From RGIG4079 sp045531405 (GTDB taxonomy: Bacteria; Bacteroidota; Bacteroidia; Bacteroidales; Muribaculaceae), in contig JAZSDX010000014.1 of assembly GCA_045531405.1 (NCBI GenBank), positions 1 through 64,000 of the forward strand: a DNA stretch of 64,000 bases, given 5' to 3'. Made by a program: the position numbers and the translations under genes. This document shows positions 18,751 through 28,220 of this stretch, one piece after another; the first letter of the stretch is position 1; every line of letters begins with the position of its first letter. The notes below the pieces were generated by a model. That model did no database searches. It saw only the letters and a list, made by a program, of their open reading frames with translations, and was not told the origin of the DNA.

Positions 18751-19356
18751 TTATTTGTTGCCTCGCGACTTATGCCCAAGATAACCACCATGATGACGTT
18801 TGGCATAATCAGCTTTTGTAAATCCGGTTTTCTTCATTACGCTTACTACCAAAACATCGCCTATTACTGTCATCATTGTGGTTGAAGTCGTTGGAGTAAG
18901 TCCAAGTGGACACACCTCAGCCGCACCTCCGGTTACTAAAAGAAAATCGGCATCATGGGCCAATTCACTATCAGGATTTCCGGTGATTACAATTAATGGC
19001 AATTGTGGATATAGATTGCGTGCAAGAGTTACCAAGTCAATAATCTCGCATGTTTTACCCGAATTTGAAATCAACAACATTATATCATTGGGTTGCAACA
19101 AACCTAAGTCGCCATGTTGTGCTTCACTTGGGTGAATATTAACAGCAGGAGTCCCGGTCGAACTAAATGTTGTAGCGATATTCATTGCTATTTGACCGGC
19201 TTTTCCCATTCCCGATGTTACAAGTTTGCCTCCTCGATTGTGAACATGATCTATGATTGCATCTACAGCTTTTTCATAATCTTCAGTCACCGGGATATTG
19301 CTAATTGCCTTACTCTCAGCCTCAAGAATTTCACGCATTGTTTGAATGGCATCCAT
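18751..19356 (-). CDS. SIS-domain sugar isomerase, KdsD/KpsF-like without CBS domains
   Basis: 201 residues, one SIS domain. Motifs match arabinose-5-phosphate isomerases: SGMGKAGQIA, the HPSEAQHGDLG loop, LISNSGKT, the PLGLTPTTSTT loop and the C-terminal YAKRHHGGYLG. Those enzymes make the precursor of Kdo for lipopolysaccharide. Typical KdsD proteins have about 320 residues with two C-terminal CBS motifs, and this one stops right after the SIS domain, so regulation must differ. A complete reading frame with no trace of CBS coding behind it suggests a natural short form rather than a truncation. Confidence 0.82.
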   Translation of the reverse strand: MDAIQTMREILEAESKAISNIPVTEDYEKAVDAIIDHVHNRGGKLVTSGMGKAGQIAMNIATTFSSTGTPAVNIHPSEAQHGDLGLLQPNDIMLLISNSGKTCEIIDLVTLARNLYPQLPLIVITGNPDSELAHDADFLLVTGGAAEVCPLGLTPTTSTTMMTVIGDVLVVSVMKKTGFTKADYAKRHHGGYLGHKSRGNK

Positions 19357-19474
19357 ATTGAGTATTATATGATGATTTTGGTGAGTAAATTTATGCTACA
19401 AAGTTACAATTTTCTTTTTAATTTTTCATTATGAATAGTACAAACACTCTATATTCCATCATGAAGAATAAAAA

Positions 19475-19963
19475 TCAGCCATGAGAGGTTACAAATAAAT
19501 CTCGTTCCTCAAATAAACTGATAGCCTTTACCCACTCCATATCAATCTCAGCTCCTTGTGCCGTAATTGGGTCAAATCCGGCCATTATCGTTCGACCAAT
19601 ACATTTTACATCACCCGTTTCAATATTGATAACACGTTGTTCCAATTTGAGACTTCGCGGTGAGATTGAAGTCGCAGTTGTGAGCACAGCAATGGGTTCT
19701 TTAATATATCCAGGAGAGAAAAAATCGCAATTTATGTTTACGATTACTACATTTATATTTTTCCAATTAACCAATTCCGGTTTTACTGCATTAAAATATG
19801 CCGTTTTGCCAATATCCATATATTCAAGATAGGCATTATTGTTAATGTGACCTATCATATCGATATCGTTAAACCTTATTTGTATTGGAGTCATATGACG
19901 ATAAGGCTGAGAAGCCTCTGGCACTCGTGGATTACTTGATGCTGGGTATGATATAGGAGTCAT
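19475..19963 (-). CDS. Hotdog-fold acyl-CoA thioesterase
   Basis: 162 residues with the 4HBT signature: IRFNDIDMIGHINNNAYLEY near residues 28-47, where the Asp of the HINN region is the usual catalytic residue. The IVNINCDFFSPGYIKEPI strand then follows. It should hydrolyse acyl-CoA thioesters in the cytoplasm; chain-length preference cannot be read. It begins 3 bases after DUF721 and belongs to the recF run. Confidence 0.85.
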   Translation of the reverse strand: MTPISYPASSNPRVPEASQPYRHMTPIQIRFNDIDMIGHINNNAYLEYMDIGKTAYFNAVKPELVNWKNINVVIVNINCDFFSPGYIKEPIAVLTTATSISPRSLKLEQRVINIETGDVKCIGRTIMAGFDPITAQGAEIDMEWVKAISLFEERDLFVTSHG

Positions 19964-19966
19964 TAG

Positions 19967-20257
19967 TTAATGAATTATTAAGTTTGTTATAACATTTCGC
20001 CCTGCCACTTTGTTTAGAGCTTCAATGAGGCGTGTACGATGAAACTGCAACTCATTTTTGAGTGCTGCCGATGATAAATACACATGAAACACCCCATTTT
20101 CTATATAACGGCGAGTTGTATATCGATTTATGCTTTGACCCACAATTTCGGGCCACATATAGCATAATTTTTGTTCATCAAAAGTTGACGACATACCACT
20201 CTCATCAAGAGCTGCATCTATGATATCTTTTATGCTTTTTGCGTCGTTGCGTTTCAT
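19967..20257 (-). CDS. DUF721 (DciA-like) protein
   Basis: 96 residues. The motif EIVGQSINRYTTRRYIENGVF and VYLSSAALKNELQFHRTRLIEALNK are typical of DUF721. Members related to DciA help load the replicative helicase. It sits directly between recF (2-base gap) and the thioesterase (3-base gap), a placement common in Bacteroidetes that fits a role in replication or repair. It is shorter than DciA of proteobacteria and lacks a clear disordered tail. Confidence 0.85.
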   Translation of the reverse strand: MKRNDAKSIKDIIDAALDESGMSSTFDEQKLCYMWPEIVGQSINRYTTRRYIENGVFHVYLSSAALKNELQFHRTRLIEALNKVAGRNVITNLIIH

Positions 20258-20259
20258 CT

Positions 20260-21366
20260 CTAATTTGCCTCAATAGGTGTAAATTGTCCGTCACCGACTT
20301 CCCAAATCCTATAATCACCCGAGGTGCGAGCAATGATGCGATCAAGATGTGTACGATTAGTATCCGTTATGAAGATTTGCCCAAATGTATCGTTCATCAC
20401 AATCTCCATAATATGTTCAACACGAGTGGAATCAAGCTTGTCAAAAATATCATCGAGCAACAATAATGGTTTTAGAGATGTCGCCTCATGTAAGATTTCA
20501 TATTGCGCAAGTCGCAAAGCAATAGTAAACGTTTTGCATTGACCTTGCGAACCGGTGCGTTTGATAGGCATTCCCGATATCATCATTTCAATATCGTCAC
20601 GATGAATTCCCACCGATGTGTGTTTTATAATTTCATCATGACGGCGCGCACTATCTAACAGAGACTCCATTGTTACTTCTGCTTGATTAAGTGCGCTTTG
20701 GTAACTCAGACTCACCTGTTCTCCATCTCCGGCTATTGCATTATAATATTTATTAAAAATCAACGATAATTTGTCAATCCATTCATTGCGTTGGAGATTG
20801 ATATATTGCGCCGACATTGCCATTGTCATTTCAATTGCCACATATAGATTATGATCTACACATCCATCACGAAGTAACTTATTGCGCTGTTCTAAGGCTT
20901 TATTATAACGAATGAGTTGATCTAAATAAGTATGATCACTTTGCGAGATAATCATATCAATAAAACGGCGACGTTCATCACTGTTTCCACGTATTAGGTC
21001 TATGTCATTTGGAGCAATGATAACAAGGGGAAATAGTCCAATGTGTTGGCTCAATCGTTGATACTCTTTTCCCTTTCGTTTGAGAGTTTTTCGTTTGTTT
21101 CGACTCATGCCAAGCGACAAATCCTCTTCAATATTACGGCGCAGATATGATGCATTTACGATACAAAACGATTCTTCGCGTTTTATTAGCATTGAATCTT
21201 GCACACCATTAAAACTCTTGCAAAAACTCATATAATAGATAGCATCAAGCAAATTACTCTTTCCCATGCCATTATTTCCCAAAAGACAATTAGCTTTTGG
21301 TGAGAACTCTAATCGTGCTTGTGCGATATTCTTAAAATTATCTATTGCAAGTCGCTGTAAAATCAT
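20260..21366 (-). CDS. recF: DNA replication and repair protein RecF
   Basis: 368 residues, the normal size. It is an SMC-like ATPase that loads RecA at single-strand gaps. Visible are the Walker A GNNGMGKSNLLDAIYY near residue 35, the signature region GSQGQCKTFTIALRLA and Walker B LLLLDDIFDKLD. It heads a tight three-gene run with DUF721 and a thioesterase. The Q in place of K/R in the signature (GQCK) is close to the usual GQQK of the family. Confidence 0.95.
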   Translation of the reverse strand: MILQRLAIDNFKNIAQARLEFSPKANCLLGNNGMGKSNLLDAIYYMSFCKSFNGVQDSMLIKREESFCIVNASYLRRNIEEDLSLGMSRNKRKTLKRKGKEYQRLSQHIGLFPLVIIAPNDIDLIRGNSDERRRFIDMIISQSDHTYLDQLIRYNKALEQRNKLLRDGCVDHNLYVAIEMTMAMSAQYINLQRNEWIDKLSLIFNKYYNAIAGDGEQVSLSYQSALNQAEVTMESLLDSARRHDEIIKHTSVGIHRDDIEMMISGMPIKRTGSQGQCKTFTIALRLAQYEILHEATSLKPLLLLDDIFDKLDSTRVEHIMEIVMNDTFGQIFITDTNRTHLDRIIARTSGDYRIWEVGDGQFTPIEAN

Positions 21367-21402
21367 AACACAAAGTTACAAATTATTTCTGTCTAAATAG
21401 GA

Positions 21403-22056
21403 CTACTCTTTTAACTTTTGTAGGATATATTGGCGTATTTGCTCTTTTGTTAAGTCATATTTGGGTTCTAATGTTGCAAAGTTTCCATCAGGAACAAACT
21501 GTCCGCAAAGTAACATCGCTATAATATTTTTAGAAGAAAGTCGATATCGAGAATAGGATAAGGCTTTTTCTATTCCAGTGTGAATTGAGTAACCCTCTTT
21601 AACTATACTATAAATATCATAATAGTCGCGAAATTTCATTCGGCGCAACATTACCTCCATTTTCATTGCCATAATAGCTTCTATATCTGCCAATTTGATA
21701 TTGCCGAGATAATCAATGGTTGAGGATATGGGAGAGAGATTATCACTCACAAAAAAAGAGAACTTTACCCCTTTTACAAGAAATTCAACTTGGTCAAATC
21801 CGAGCATATTAAAGTTGTCAATTTCTCCAATTTTTTCGGTTAATTCTTTCTCTATAATGTTCCATTTAACCTCTGGCCTTTCAGTTTTAGATATTCGCCA
21901 CATCATAAAATCTAAATCCTCGCTTTTACGATGCCCAAGTTGCATCGCAAGAGCTGTTCCTCCACACAATACATATGGTTTAATACATTCTAATTGTGCC
22001 ACCTTTTCAATTATGGCATCGATTTTAGTCGTTAATCCCTGGCGCATATGATACAT
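21403..22056 (-). CDS. AbiEii/AbiGii-type nucleotidyltransferase toxin
   Basis: 217 residues. The core GGTALAMQLGHRKSEDLDFMMW near residues 33-54 is the DNA polymerase-beta-like nucleotidyltransferase signature of the AbiEii family, with the GG(T) and DLD metal-binding residues. Family toxins transfer nucleotides to tRNA or other targets and can act in phage defence. It overlaps the end of the HTH gene by 32 bases, so translation should be coupled. An alternative start is the ATG at 22047. No mutation of the core is visible, so it is probably functional. Confidence 0.85.
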   Translation of the reverse strand: MYHMRQGLTTKIDAIIEKVAQLECIKPYVLCGGTALAMQLGHRKSEDLDFMMWRISKTERPEVKWNIIEKELTEKIGEIDNFNMLGFDQVEFLVKGVKFSFFVSDNLSPISSTIDYLGNIKLADIEAIMAMKMEVMLRRMKFRDYYDIYSIVKEGYSIHTGIEKALSYSRYRLSSKNIIAMLLCGQFVPDGNFATLEPKYDLTKEQIRQYILQKLKE

Positions 22057-22609
22057 TCTTTAATAACTTATTGATATGTTGTTTCTCGACTTTTGCTAAA
22101 TATTTTTCAGGTTCATTGATGCCAAAGTAATACATAGCAATCATCACATTGAGGCGTTGCATATACTCTCCTTGTATTGCCATTCTATTTCGCCATACTT
22201 GCTGAATTTGTTTTCGTGGATAAAGTTCAAACATTAAGTTTATGTCATCAATATCCAATGTGGTAAAACATTTTTCAATTAACTCCTCGTCGGGAATCGC
22301 ATCAAATGATTTTACATCATATGACCAAAACGCATTTTTAGCAACTAATTGCTCGCAAAGATGGATTCGAATAGATTGTTTGCGTTTTTTTACAGCCTGC
22401 ATTGCTTGCATCTTCACAAGTTCGCCATCAGGCAATGAAAAGAATGCCTCCAATTTCATTGCCAATTGAAGTGACATTTCACGTTTGCCACTGATAATAC
22501 AATTCAATAACTGACGAGGAATATTTATTTCACGAGCCAATTCAGCCTGTGTCATTTCTGCATGAGTCGTAAGGTTATTTATGTATTCTCCTATACTACA
22601 GTTCATCAC
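22025..22609 (-). CDS. HTH (XRE-like) antitoxin with C-terminal helical domain
   Basis: 194 residues. An N-terminal helix-turn-helix (MTQAELAREINIPRQLLNCIISGKREM, written in two parts: MTQAELAREI and NIPRQLLNCI) binds DNA. The C-terminal half (DIDDINLMFELYPRKQI, VWRNRMAIQGEYMQRLNVMI) is a helical domain often found next to AbiEii-type toxins. It would neutralise the downstream nucleotidyltransferase and repress the operon. A near-perfect palindrome right at its promoter is the likely operator. The family differs from AbiEi (no winged-helix repeat seen), so this is a HigA-like antitoxin with an AbiEii-like toxin. Confidence 0.8.
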   Translation of the reverse strand: MMNCSIGEYINNLTTHAEMTQAELAREINIPRQLLNCIISGKREMSLQLAMKLEAFFSLPDGELVKMQAMQAVKKRKQSIRIHLCEQLVAKNAFWSYDVKSFDAIPDEELIEKCFTTLDIDDINLMFELYPRKQIQQVWRNRMAIQGEYMQRLNVMIAMYYFGINEPEKYLAKVEKQHINKLLKNVSYAPGIND

Positions 22610-22618
22610 GATATATTG

Positions 22619-22640
22619 TTGTCAACAAATTTGTTTACAA
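22619..22640. promoter_or_regulatory. Palindromic operator of the toxin-antitoxin operon
   Basis: TTGTCAACAAA and TTTGTTTACAA form a 22-bp palindrome with one mismatched pair. It starts at the 3' edge of the -7 box and covers the likely transcription start, a position suited to autorepression by the HTH antitoxin. Confidence 0.65.
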
Positions 22641-22668
22641 AAGTAGTCTGCTTTTTTCTTAAAACAAA
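22638..22668 (-). promoter_or_regulatory. Promoter of the toxin-antitoxin operon
   Basis: On the minus strand TTTG (22665-22668), a 19-base spacer and TACTTTTG (22638-22645) match the Bacteroidetes promoter consensus well. Confidence 0.7.
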
Positions 22669-22731
22669 GAGATTTATTAAGTTTTTTCTTTTTCTTGGTC
22701 AAATTAATGTTTTTTCAGAATATAAATAAAA

Positions 22732-22764
22732 AACTGGATATATCCATTATGGAAATACCCAGTT
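22732..22764 (-). terminator. Terminator after lpxA
   Basis: AACTGG and CCAGTT pair as the base of a long hairpin (inner TCCA/TGGA) just after the lpxA stop. On the minus strand a TTTTTTATTTAT tract follows. Confidence 0.7.
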
Positions 22765-22787
22765 GAGAGAATATCTACTGTTTTAGA

Positions 22788-23576
22788 TTAATCCATTGTG
22801 TTGATGGGGAGGGCGACGATTTTCATATCGTTGGCGCGAATGAAATCAACCACCTCTTGGCGCACTTCACTTTCGGGAACATCTGCTTCAATGCGCTTAA
22901 CGGCATTAAATACCGATGTCCCACTTTGATATACATGGCGATAACATTTTGCCACATCATCGATTTGATCTTCGGTATATCCATGCTTACGCATAACTAC
23001 TGCATTGATGCCAAAGTAGCTTACGGGATTATGTGCAAAGATTGTAAATGGAGGCACATTGCCATTAATGCGACAACCTCCTTTTACCAATACCCAACGT
23101 CCTACTTTGCTCTTTTCATGAAGAATAGAGCAACTTGAAAGAATACTACACTCATCAACTGCTACATCGCCGGCAATCAATACACTGTTACCTATGACGC
23201 ATTTGCCTTTAATCACTGTATCATGTCCGATGTGCGACTCTGCCATAATGAAACAATCGTCGCCAATGCGAGTGCCTCCACTTGAGTAGATGCCTCGATT
23301 GATGATTACATGTTCGCGTATCACGACATTATCTCCAATATAGCAATAAGTATCTTCTCCTTTCCAACGGAAGTCTTGTGGGTCGGCTCCAATGATTGAA
23401 CCTTGATATACTTTAGTATTGCGTCCCATACGGGTGCCGCGAATAATACTGGTATATGGCATAATTTCACAACCATCACCTATCTCTACATTTTGGTCGA
23501 TATAGGCAAAGGGGTGGATTGTTACGTTTTCACCGATTTTTGCCGAAGGGTCAACGTGAGCTAATGGGCTTATCAT
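22788..23576 (-). CDS. lpxA: Acyl-ACP--UDP-N-acetylglucosamine O-acyltransferase
   Basis: 262 residues, standard size. It catalyses the first committed step of lipid A synthesis. The left-handed beta-helix hexapeptide repeats are clear (ISPLAHVDPSAKIGENVTIHP, then IGDGCEIMPYTSI), followed by VIREHVIINRG and the catalytic His region AESHIGHDTVI. A C-terminal helical domain is present. It lies 32 bases after the efflux outer-membrane gene and may be cotranscribed with it, although lpxA more often sits with lpxC/fabZ in Bacteroidetes. Confidence 0.93.
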   Translation of the reverse strand: MISPLAHVDPSAKIGENVTIHPFAYIDQNVEIGDGCEIMPYTSIIRGTRMGRNTKVYQGSIIGADPQDFRWKGEDTYCYIGDNVVIREHVIINRGIYSSGGTRIGDDCFIMAESHIGHDTVIKGKCVIGNSVLIAGDVAVDECSILSSCSILHEKSKVGRWVLVKGGCRINGNVPPFTIFAHNPVSYFGINAVVMRKHGYTEDQIDDVAKCYRHVYQSGTSVFNAVKRIEADVPESEVRQEVVDFIRANDMKIVALPINTMD

Positions 23577-23608
23577 AATTTTTTCAATTTAAGGTATTAT
23601 TCTATTTA

Positions 23609-24994
23609 TTATCTACCACCACCGAGTGATTGGTAAAGGTTAATTATGGCTTGAGTTTTGGTGTGCTCGCATGCCAATTGCGACATTTGTGCAGCCAAAA
23701 GATTTTGTTGAGCTGTGAGAACCTCAAGATAAGTTGATGTACCCAAAGTCAATAACTCTTGAGTATATTCCACCGATTTGTCAAGGTTTTCGATTTGTTT
23801 ATCTAATAGTTTTACTTTTTCATCGCTCTTTTCACATAGGGTCATGGCATCGCTCACTTCGGCACTTGCACTTAAAAGGGCATGTTCAAAATTGTTCATT
23901 GCTTGTTGTTGAGCAGCTTTTGAGGCTTCGAGTGTCGCAATGTTTTTACCACGAGAGAATAGTGGTGCGGTCAATGAACCGGCTAACTGCACAAACCAAT
24001 CGCCGGGATTCATTATTACCGAACCGGCTGAATTGGTAAACCCTCCATTTGCCGAGATTGTCAAATTAGGATAAAATGCAGCACGAGCAAGATTAGTGGC
24101 ATAGAATGCTTTGGCTAATTCCATTTCCGATGCTCTAACATCGGGACGCACTGCCAATTCTGCCATAGGCACTCCGGCTCTTACCACGTTGGGCATTGCC
24201 AACTTGGCTTGTGATGACACTGTCCATTTTTGAGGCAACACATTTAGAAGCAATGACATTGTATTATTTGTTTCATTGAGAGCCACTTCAAGGTCGGTAA
24301 TTGATGCCAATAGATTGTAGTAACTTGCTGTACTTTGCACAATGGCGGCTTCATTTAAGCGACCATCGAGCTTGAGGTTTTTCATCACCTCAATGCTTTC
24401 ATTCCACAATTTGGCAGTTTCTTTATTCAATTCTATTTGGCGTTGAATTGTGGCAATTGCATAATAACAATTTGCCACCCCTCCAATGATTTGAGAGCGA
24501 ACGGCTTGATTGTAAGCTTTTGTTTGCTCTACGGTAGCTTGTGCACTGCGTTTGTTATTGAGTAATTTGCCAAAAATATCTATTTCCCAGCTCACGGCCA
24601 ATGGAATTTGGTATGTGCCAATGAAATCACTTCCGGCAAATGATGAATAACTTCCGCTTGGAGCTAATGCCACCGAGGGGAGGTAGCTTAGTTTGGCTCC
24701 TTTGAGTTGTGCTTGTGCAATATCTACATTGAGTTTTGCATTTTGCAAGTTCACATTGTTGGCAAGTGCTTGATTTATCAAATCTACAAGGACCGGATCG
24801 GTAAATACCTCTTGCCAACGAAGATTGCCAAATGTCGTTGAATCTATCTCCCCTTCTTGAGCTTTGGCATATTCGGCAATAAGAGAGCTTTCGTTTTGGG
24901 GAGTCTCATATTTTTTATACACTCCACAGCTACTCAGCATCGAGATGCAGAGACATATGGTTGCAATATATTTCATTTTATTAGTCATAGTCAT
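23609..24994 (-). CDS. Efflux outer membrane channel (TolC/OprM-like lipoprotein)
   Basis: 461 residues from the ATG at 24994, which follows the AcrB-type gene by 8 bases. The longer frame from 25063 overlaps that gene and lacks a signal peptide. The signal peptide ends in lipobox LSSC, as in OprM/NodT proteins. Two OEP repeats are visible, the first with NALANNVNLQNAKLNVDIAQAQ and ALSYLPSVALAPSG-like strands, the second with VAVRPDVRASEMELAKA-type and FYPNLTISANGGF segments. It forms the outer-membrane exit duct of the tripartite RND pump encoded just upstream. Confidence 0.9.
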   Translation of the reverse strand: MTMTNKMKYIATICLCISMLSSCGVYKKYETPQNESSLIAEYAKAQEGEIDSTTFGNLRWQEVFTDPVLVDLINQALANNVNLQNAKLNVDIAQAQLKGAKLSYLPSVALAPSGSYSSFAGSDFIGTYQIPLAVSWEIDIFGKLLNNKRSAQATVEQTKAYNQAVRSQIIGGVANCYYAIATIQRQIELNKETAKLWNESIEVMKNLKLDGRLNEAAIVQSTASYYNLLASITDLEVALNETNNTMSLLLNVLPQKWTVSSQAKLAMPNVVRAGVPMAELAVRPDVRASEMELAKAFYATNLARAAFYPNLTISANGGFTNSAGSVIMNPGDWFVQLAGSLTAPLFSRGKNIATLEASKAAQQQAMNNFEHALLSASAEVSDAMTLCEKSDEKVKLLDKQIENLDKSVEYTQELLTLGTSTYLEVLTAQQNLLAAQMSQLACEHTKTQAIINLYQSLGGGR

Positions 24995-25002
24995 AACAGT
25001 GA

Positions 25003-28000
25003 TTAGTTTCGTGAATATTGTTCCAACTCTGATTCTATACCGGCATTGTCGGTATCTTTCCACTTGATAGGAGTGAATTTCTCTTGAATTGTTTGGAAAA
25101 TCACAAATAATGCAGGAACGATGAATACTTGTAGAATCATACCGATTAACATACCTCCGATCGAACCGGCACCGAGTGCATTGTTACCATTTGCTCCTAC
25201 ACCTGAAGCAAACATCATTGGCAACAAACCGATAATCAATGCCAATGAGGTCATCAAGATAGGACGCAAACGAGCAGCTGCACCAGCTACGGCGGCATTG
25301 GCGATACTCATACCTGTGCGACGACGTTCAACGGCAAATTCCACAATCAAGATTGCGTTCTTCGCCAATAGACCGATGAGCATAATCAACGCGATTTGTA
25401 GATATACGTTGTTGGTTATACCGCCCACTTTGGCAAAGATAAATGTACCCATCAACCCAAATGGGATAGAGAGAATTACGGCCAATGGCAAGATATAACT
25501 TTCATATTGTGCACTTAACAATAGATATACAAACAAGAAACATAAACCAAAGATTATGGCAGTTGCACTACCCGATGATGATTGCTCTTCACGAGTCATA
25601 CCGGCATATTCATAACCATAGCCTTGTGGAAGATATTTTTGCGCAGTGCGGTCGATTGCTGCAATTGCATCACCCGAAGAATATCCGGGAGCAGGAGTAC
25701 CCGACACTGAGATTGCGGTAAACATATTGAAACGGCTCAACAAGTCGGGTCCATAAACACGCTTAAGCGACACAAAGTTGCTTATTGGAGCCATTTCTGC
25801 ACCATTGCGAATCTTGATGCTATTAAGTGTTTCGGGCGATACACGAGAATCGGGGGTTGCTTGCATCATTACACGATATAACTTCCCAAAACGGTTAAAG
25901 TTTGACACATACATCCCACCATAATATCCTTGCAAAGTGGTGAGGATAGTTTGAGGGCTTAACCCTGCTTGTTTAGCTTTTGCCACATCGATATCCACTA
26001 AATATTGAGGGAACGACGGGTTAAAAGTCGTGTATGCCATTTGAATTTCAGGGCATTTATTTAATTCAGCAAGGAAGTTCATGGCAATATTGTGGAACTT
26101 GTTGATGTCACCACCGGTTTTGTCTTGAAGCTTAAAGTCAAAACCGTTTGTAACTGAGTATCCCGAAATCATAGGAGGAGCAAAGAACATTACACGACCA
26201 TCCTTGATTTTTTGTCCGGCCATTGCATAGAGTTGTTGTACGATTTTATCGCTACGTTCATCTTCGGTGCGTTCTTCCCAATTTTTCAATTTGATGATGA
26301 ATGCACCATAGGTAGCACCTTGACCGGCAACGAAACTATATCCGTTAACCATCACACGAGTTTGGATTGCAGGGACTTGTGCGAGAATCTTGTCAACTTG
26401 GTCGAGCACTTCTCCGGTGCGTTCTTGCGAAGTCGCAGGAGGCATGTCGATAACGGCAAAGATTGTACCGGTATCTTCATCGGGAACGAGAGCTGTTGGG
26501 GTTGAACCCATTAGCCAAACGAGAGCTGCAATAGCTATTGCAACGATAATTAGTGATAGTTTCTTTGCCTTGATAAAGAATTTTGTCACACCTTTATATT
26601 TCTCAAGCATTCCATCGTATGCAGCATTGAATGCGATGTGGAAACGTTTCACTATGCTTTGTTTTTCCCCTTCGTGTTCTTCGTGAGGTTTGAGGAAGAT
26701 AGCACAAAGAGCAGGTGAAAGTGTCAATGCATTCACTGCCGAGAATGCAATTGAGATTGCCATGGTGATACCGAATTGTTTGTAGAATACACCACTTGTG
26801 CCGGGCATAAATGATACAGGGATAAACACAAGCATCATAACGAGAGTGATTGATATCAATGCTCCGGCAATTTCTCCCATTGCATCGATAGAAGCTCGAC
26901 GAGCCGACTTATACCCCACATCAAGCTTGGCATGCACAGCTTCGACCACCACAATCGCATCATCGACCACAATCGCAATAGCCAGCACAAGAGCCGAAAG
27001 TGTAATCAAGTTGATTGAGAATCCAATCATGTTCATCACGAAGAATGTACCAATCAATGCCACAGGAATTGCAATTGCCGGAATGATAGTAGAGCGAATA
27101 TCTTGAAGGAAGATATAAACAACAATAAACACAAGCACGAATGCTTCGAGCAATGTTTTGATTACTTCGTGGATAGATGCTTCAAGGAACTCATTTGTGT
27201 TCATTGGAACCTCTATTGCCAATCCCTTGGGAAGGTCTTTCTTGGCTTCATCAAGCATTACAAGAATATTCTTAATGATTTCGGTTGCATTTGACCCCGG
27301 AGTTTGGAAAATCATTGCAGTGGCTGCTGTTTTTCCATTAACTTTACTTTCAAATCCGTAAGAAACACGACCTAATTCCACCTCGGCTACATCTTTCAAA
27401 TATAGAATCTCGCCATCGGGAGTAGCTTTGACTACAATTTGTTCAAATTCTTCTGGAGTTACCAAGCGTCCTTTATATTTCATGATATATTGGAAACTTT
27501 GGTTGCCCCATTCGCCAAATTGACCGGGAGCTGCTTCAATATTTTGTTCGGCAAGAACGGCTGAGATATCCGAAGGCATCAAGCCATATTGAGCCATTAC
27601 ATCGGGCTTGAGCCAAATGCGCATTGAGTAGTCGGCTCCAAGCACCATTGCATCACCCACACCCGAGATGCGTTGAACTTGCGGAATGATGTTGATTTTT
27701 AGGTAGTTTTCAACAAACTCGGTAGAGAGTGTGCTGTCTTCGGCATATACACTCAAAGCCATCAACATAGAGGTTTGACGTTTTTGAGTAATCACACCCA
27801 CTTTTGTTACTTCGGCGGGAAGCAAGCCTTGTGCTTTTGCAACGCGATTTTGCACATCGATAGCAGCCATATCAGGGTCATATCCTTGTTCAAAATAGAC
27901 AGTGATAGTAGCGTTACCGGTGTTGGTCGCAGTTGAAGTCATGTAGGTCATGTTTTGAGCACCATTGATTTGTTCTTCAAGTGGAGCTACAACCGAGTTA

Positions 28001-28176
28001 AGCACAGCTTGTGCATTTGCTCCGGTATAGGTTGTTTGCACCGATATTGTGGGAGGAGCAATGTCGGGGAATTGTGTTACCGGGAGAGCAAACAAGCCAA
28101 TCAACCCCAATAACACGATAAATATTGAGATAACCGTCGAAAGTACCGGACGATTAATAAAATTATCAAGTTTCAT
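25003..28176 (-). CDS. RND multidrug efflux permease (HAE1/AcrB-like)
   Basis: 1057 residues, full length. It is an inner-membrane proton/drug antiporter. It shows the N-terminal FINRPVLSTVISIFIVLLG helix, large periplasmic loops between TM1-2 and TM7-8, and the proton-relay Asp pair in TM4 (AIAIVVDDAIVVVEAV). The conserved motif RPILMTSLALIIGLLPM lies near the C-terminus. The gene order adaptor-permease-channel on one strand is that of a complete tripartite pump; 44 bases separate it from the adaptor. No regulator gene is adjacent. Confidence 0.95.
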   Translation of the reverse strand: MKLDNFINRPVLSTVISIFIVLLGLIGLFALPVTQFPDIAPPTISVQTTYTGANAQAVLNSVVAPLEEQINGAQNMTYMTSTATNTGNATITVYFEQGYDPDMAAIDVQNRVAKAQGLLPAEVTKVGVITQKRQTSMLMALSVYAEDSTLSTEFVENYLKINIIPQVQRISGVGDAMVLGADYSMRIWLKPDVMAQYGLMPSDISAVLAEQNIEAAPGQFGEWGNQSFQYIMKYKGRLVTPEEFEQIVVKATPDGEILYLKDVAEVELGRVSYGFESKVNGKTAATAMIFQTPGSNATEIIKNILVMLDEAKKDLPKGLAIEVPMNTNEFLEASIHEVIKTLLEAFVLVFIVVYIFLQDIRSTIIPAIAIPVALIGTFFVMNMIGFSINLITLSALVLAIAIVVDDAIVVVEAVHAKLDVGYKSARRASIDAMGEIAGALISITLVMMLVFIPVSFMPGTSGVFYKQFGITMAISIAFSAVNALTLSPALCAIFLKPHEEHEGEKQSIVKRFHIAFNAAYDGMLEKYKGVTKFFIKAKKLSLIIVAIAIAALVWLMGSTPTALVPDEDTGTIFAVIDMPPATSQERTGEVLDQVDKILAQVPAIQTRVMVNGYSFVAGQGATYGAFIIKLKNWEERTEDERSDKIVQQLYAMAGQKIKDGRVMFFAPPMISGYSVTNGFDFKLQDKTGGDINKFHNIAMNFLAELNKCPEIQMAYTTFNPSFPQYLVDIDVAKAKQAGLSPQTILTTLQGYYGGMYVSNFNRFGKLYRVMMQATPDSRVSPETLNSIKIRNGAEMAPISNFVSLKRVYGPDLLSRFNMFTAISVSGTPAPGYSSGDAIAAIDRTAQKYLPQGYGYEYAGMTREEQSSSGSATAIIFGLCFLFVYLLLSAQYESYILPLAVILSIPFGLMGTFIFAKVGGITNNVYLQIALIMLIGLLAKNAILIVEFAVERRRTGMSIANAAVAGAAARLRPILMTSLALIIGLLPMMFASGVGANGNNALGAGSIGGMLIGMILQVFIVPALFVIFQTIQEKFTPIKWKDTDNAGIESELEQYSRN

Positions 28177-28220
28177 AAGCGATTAATTGCTGACAATTAA
28201 AGGTTCAATAAATTCGTAAA

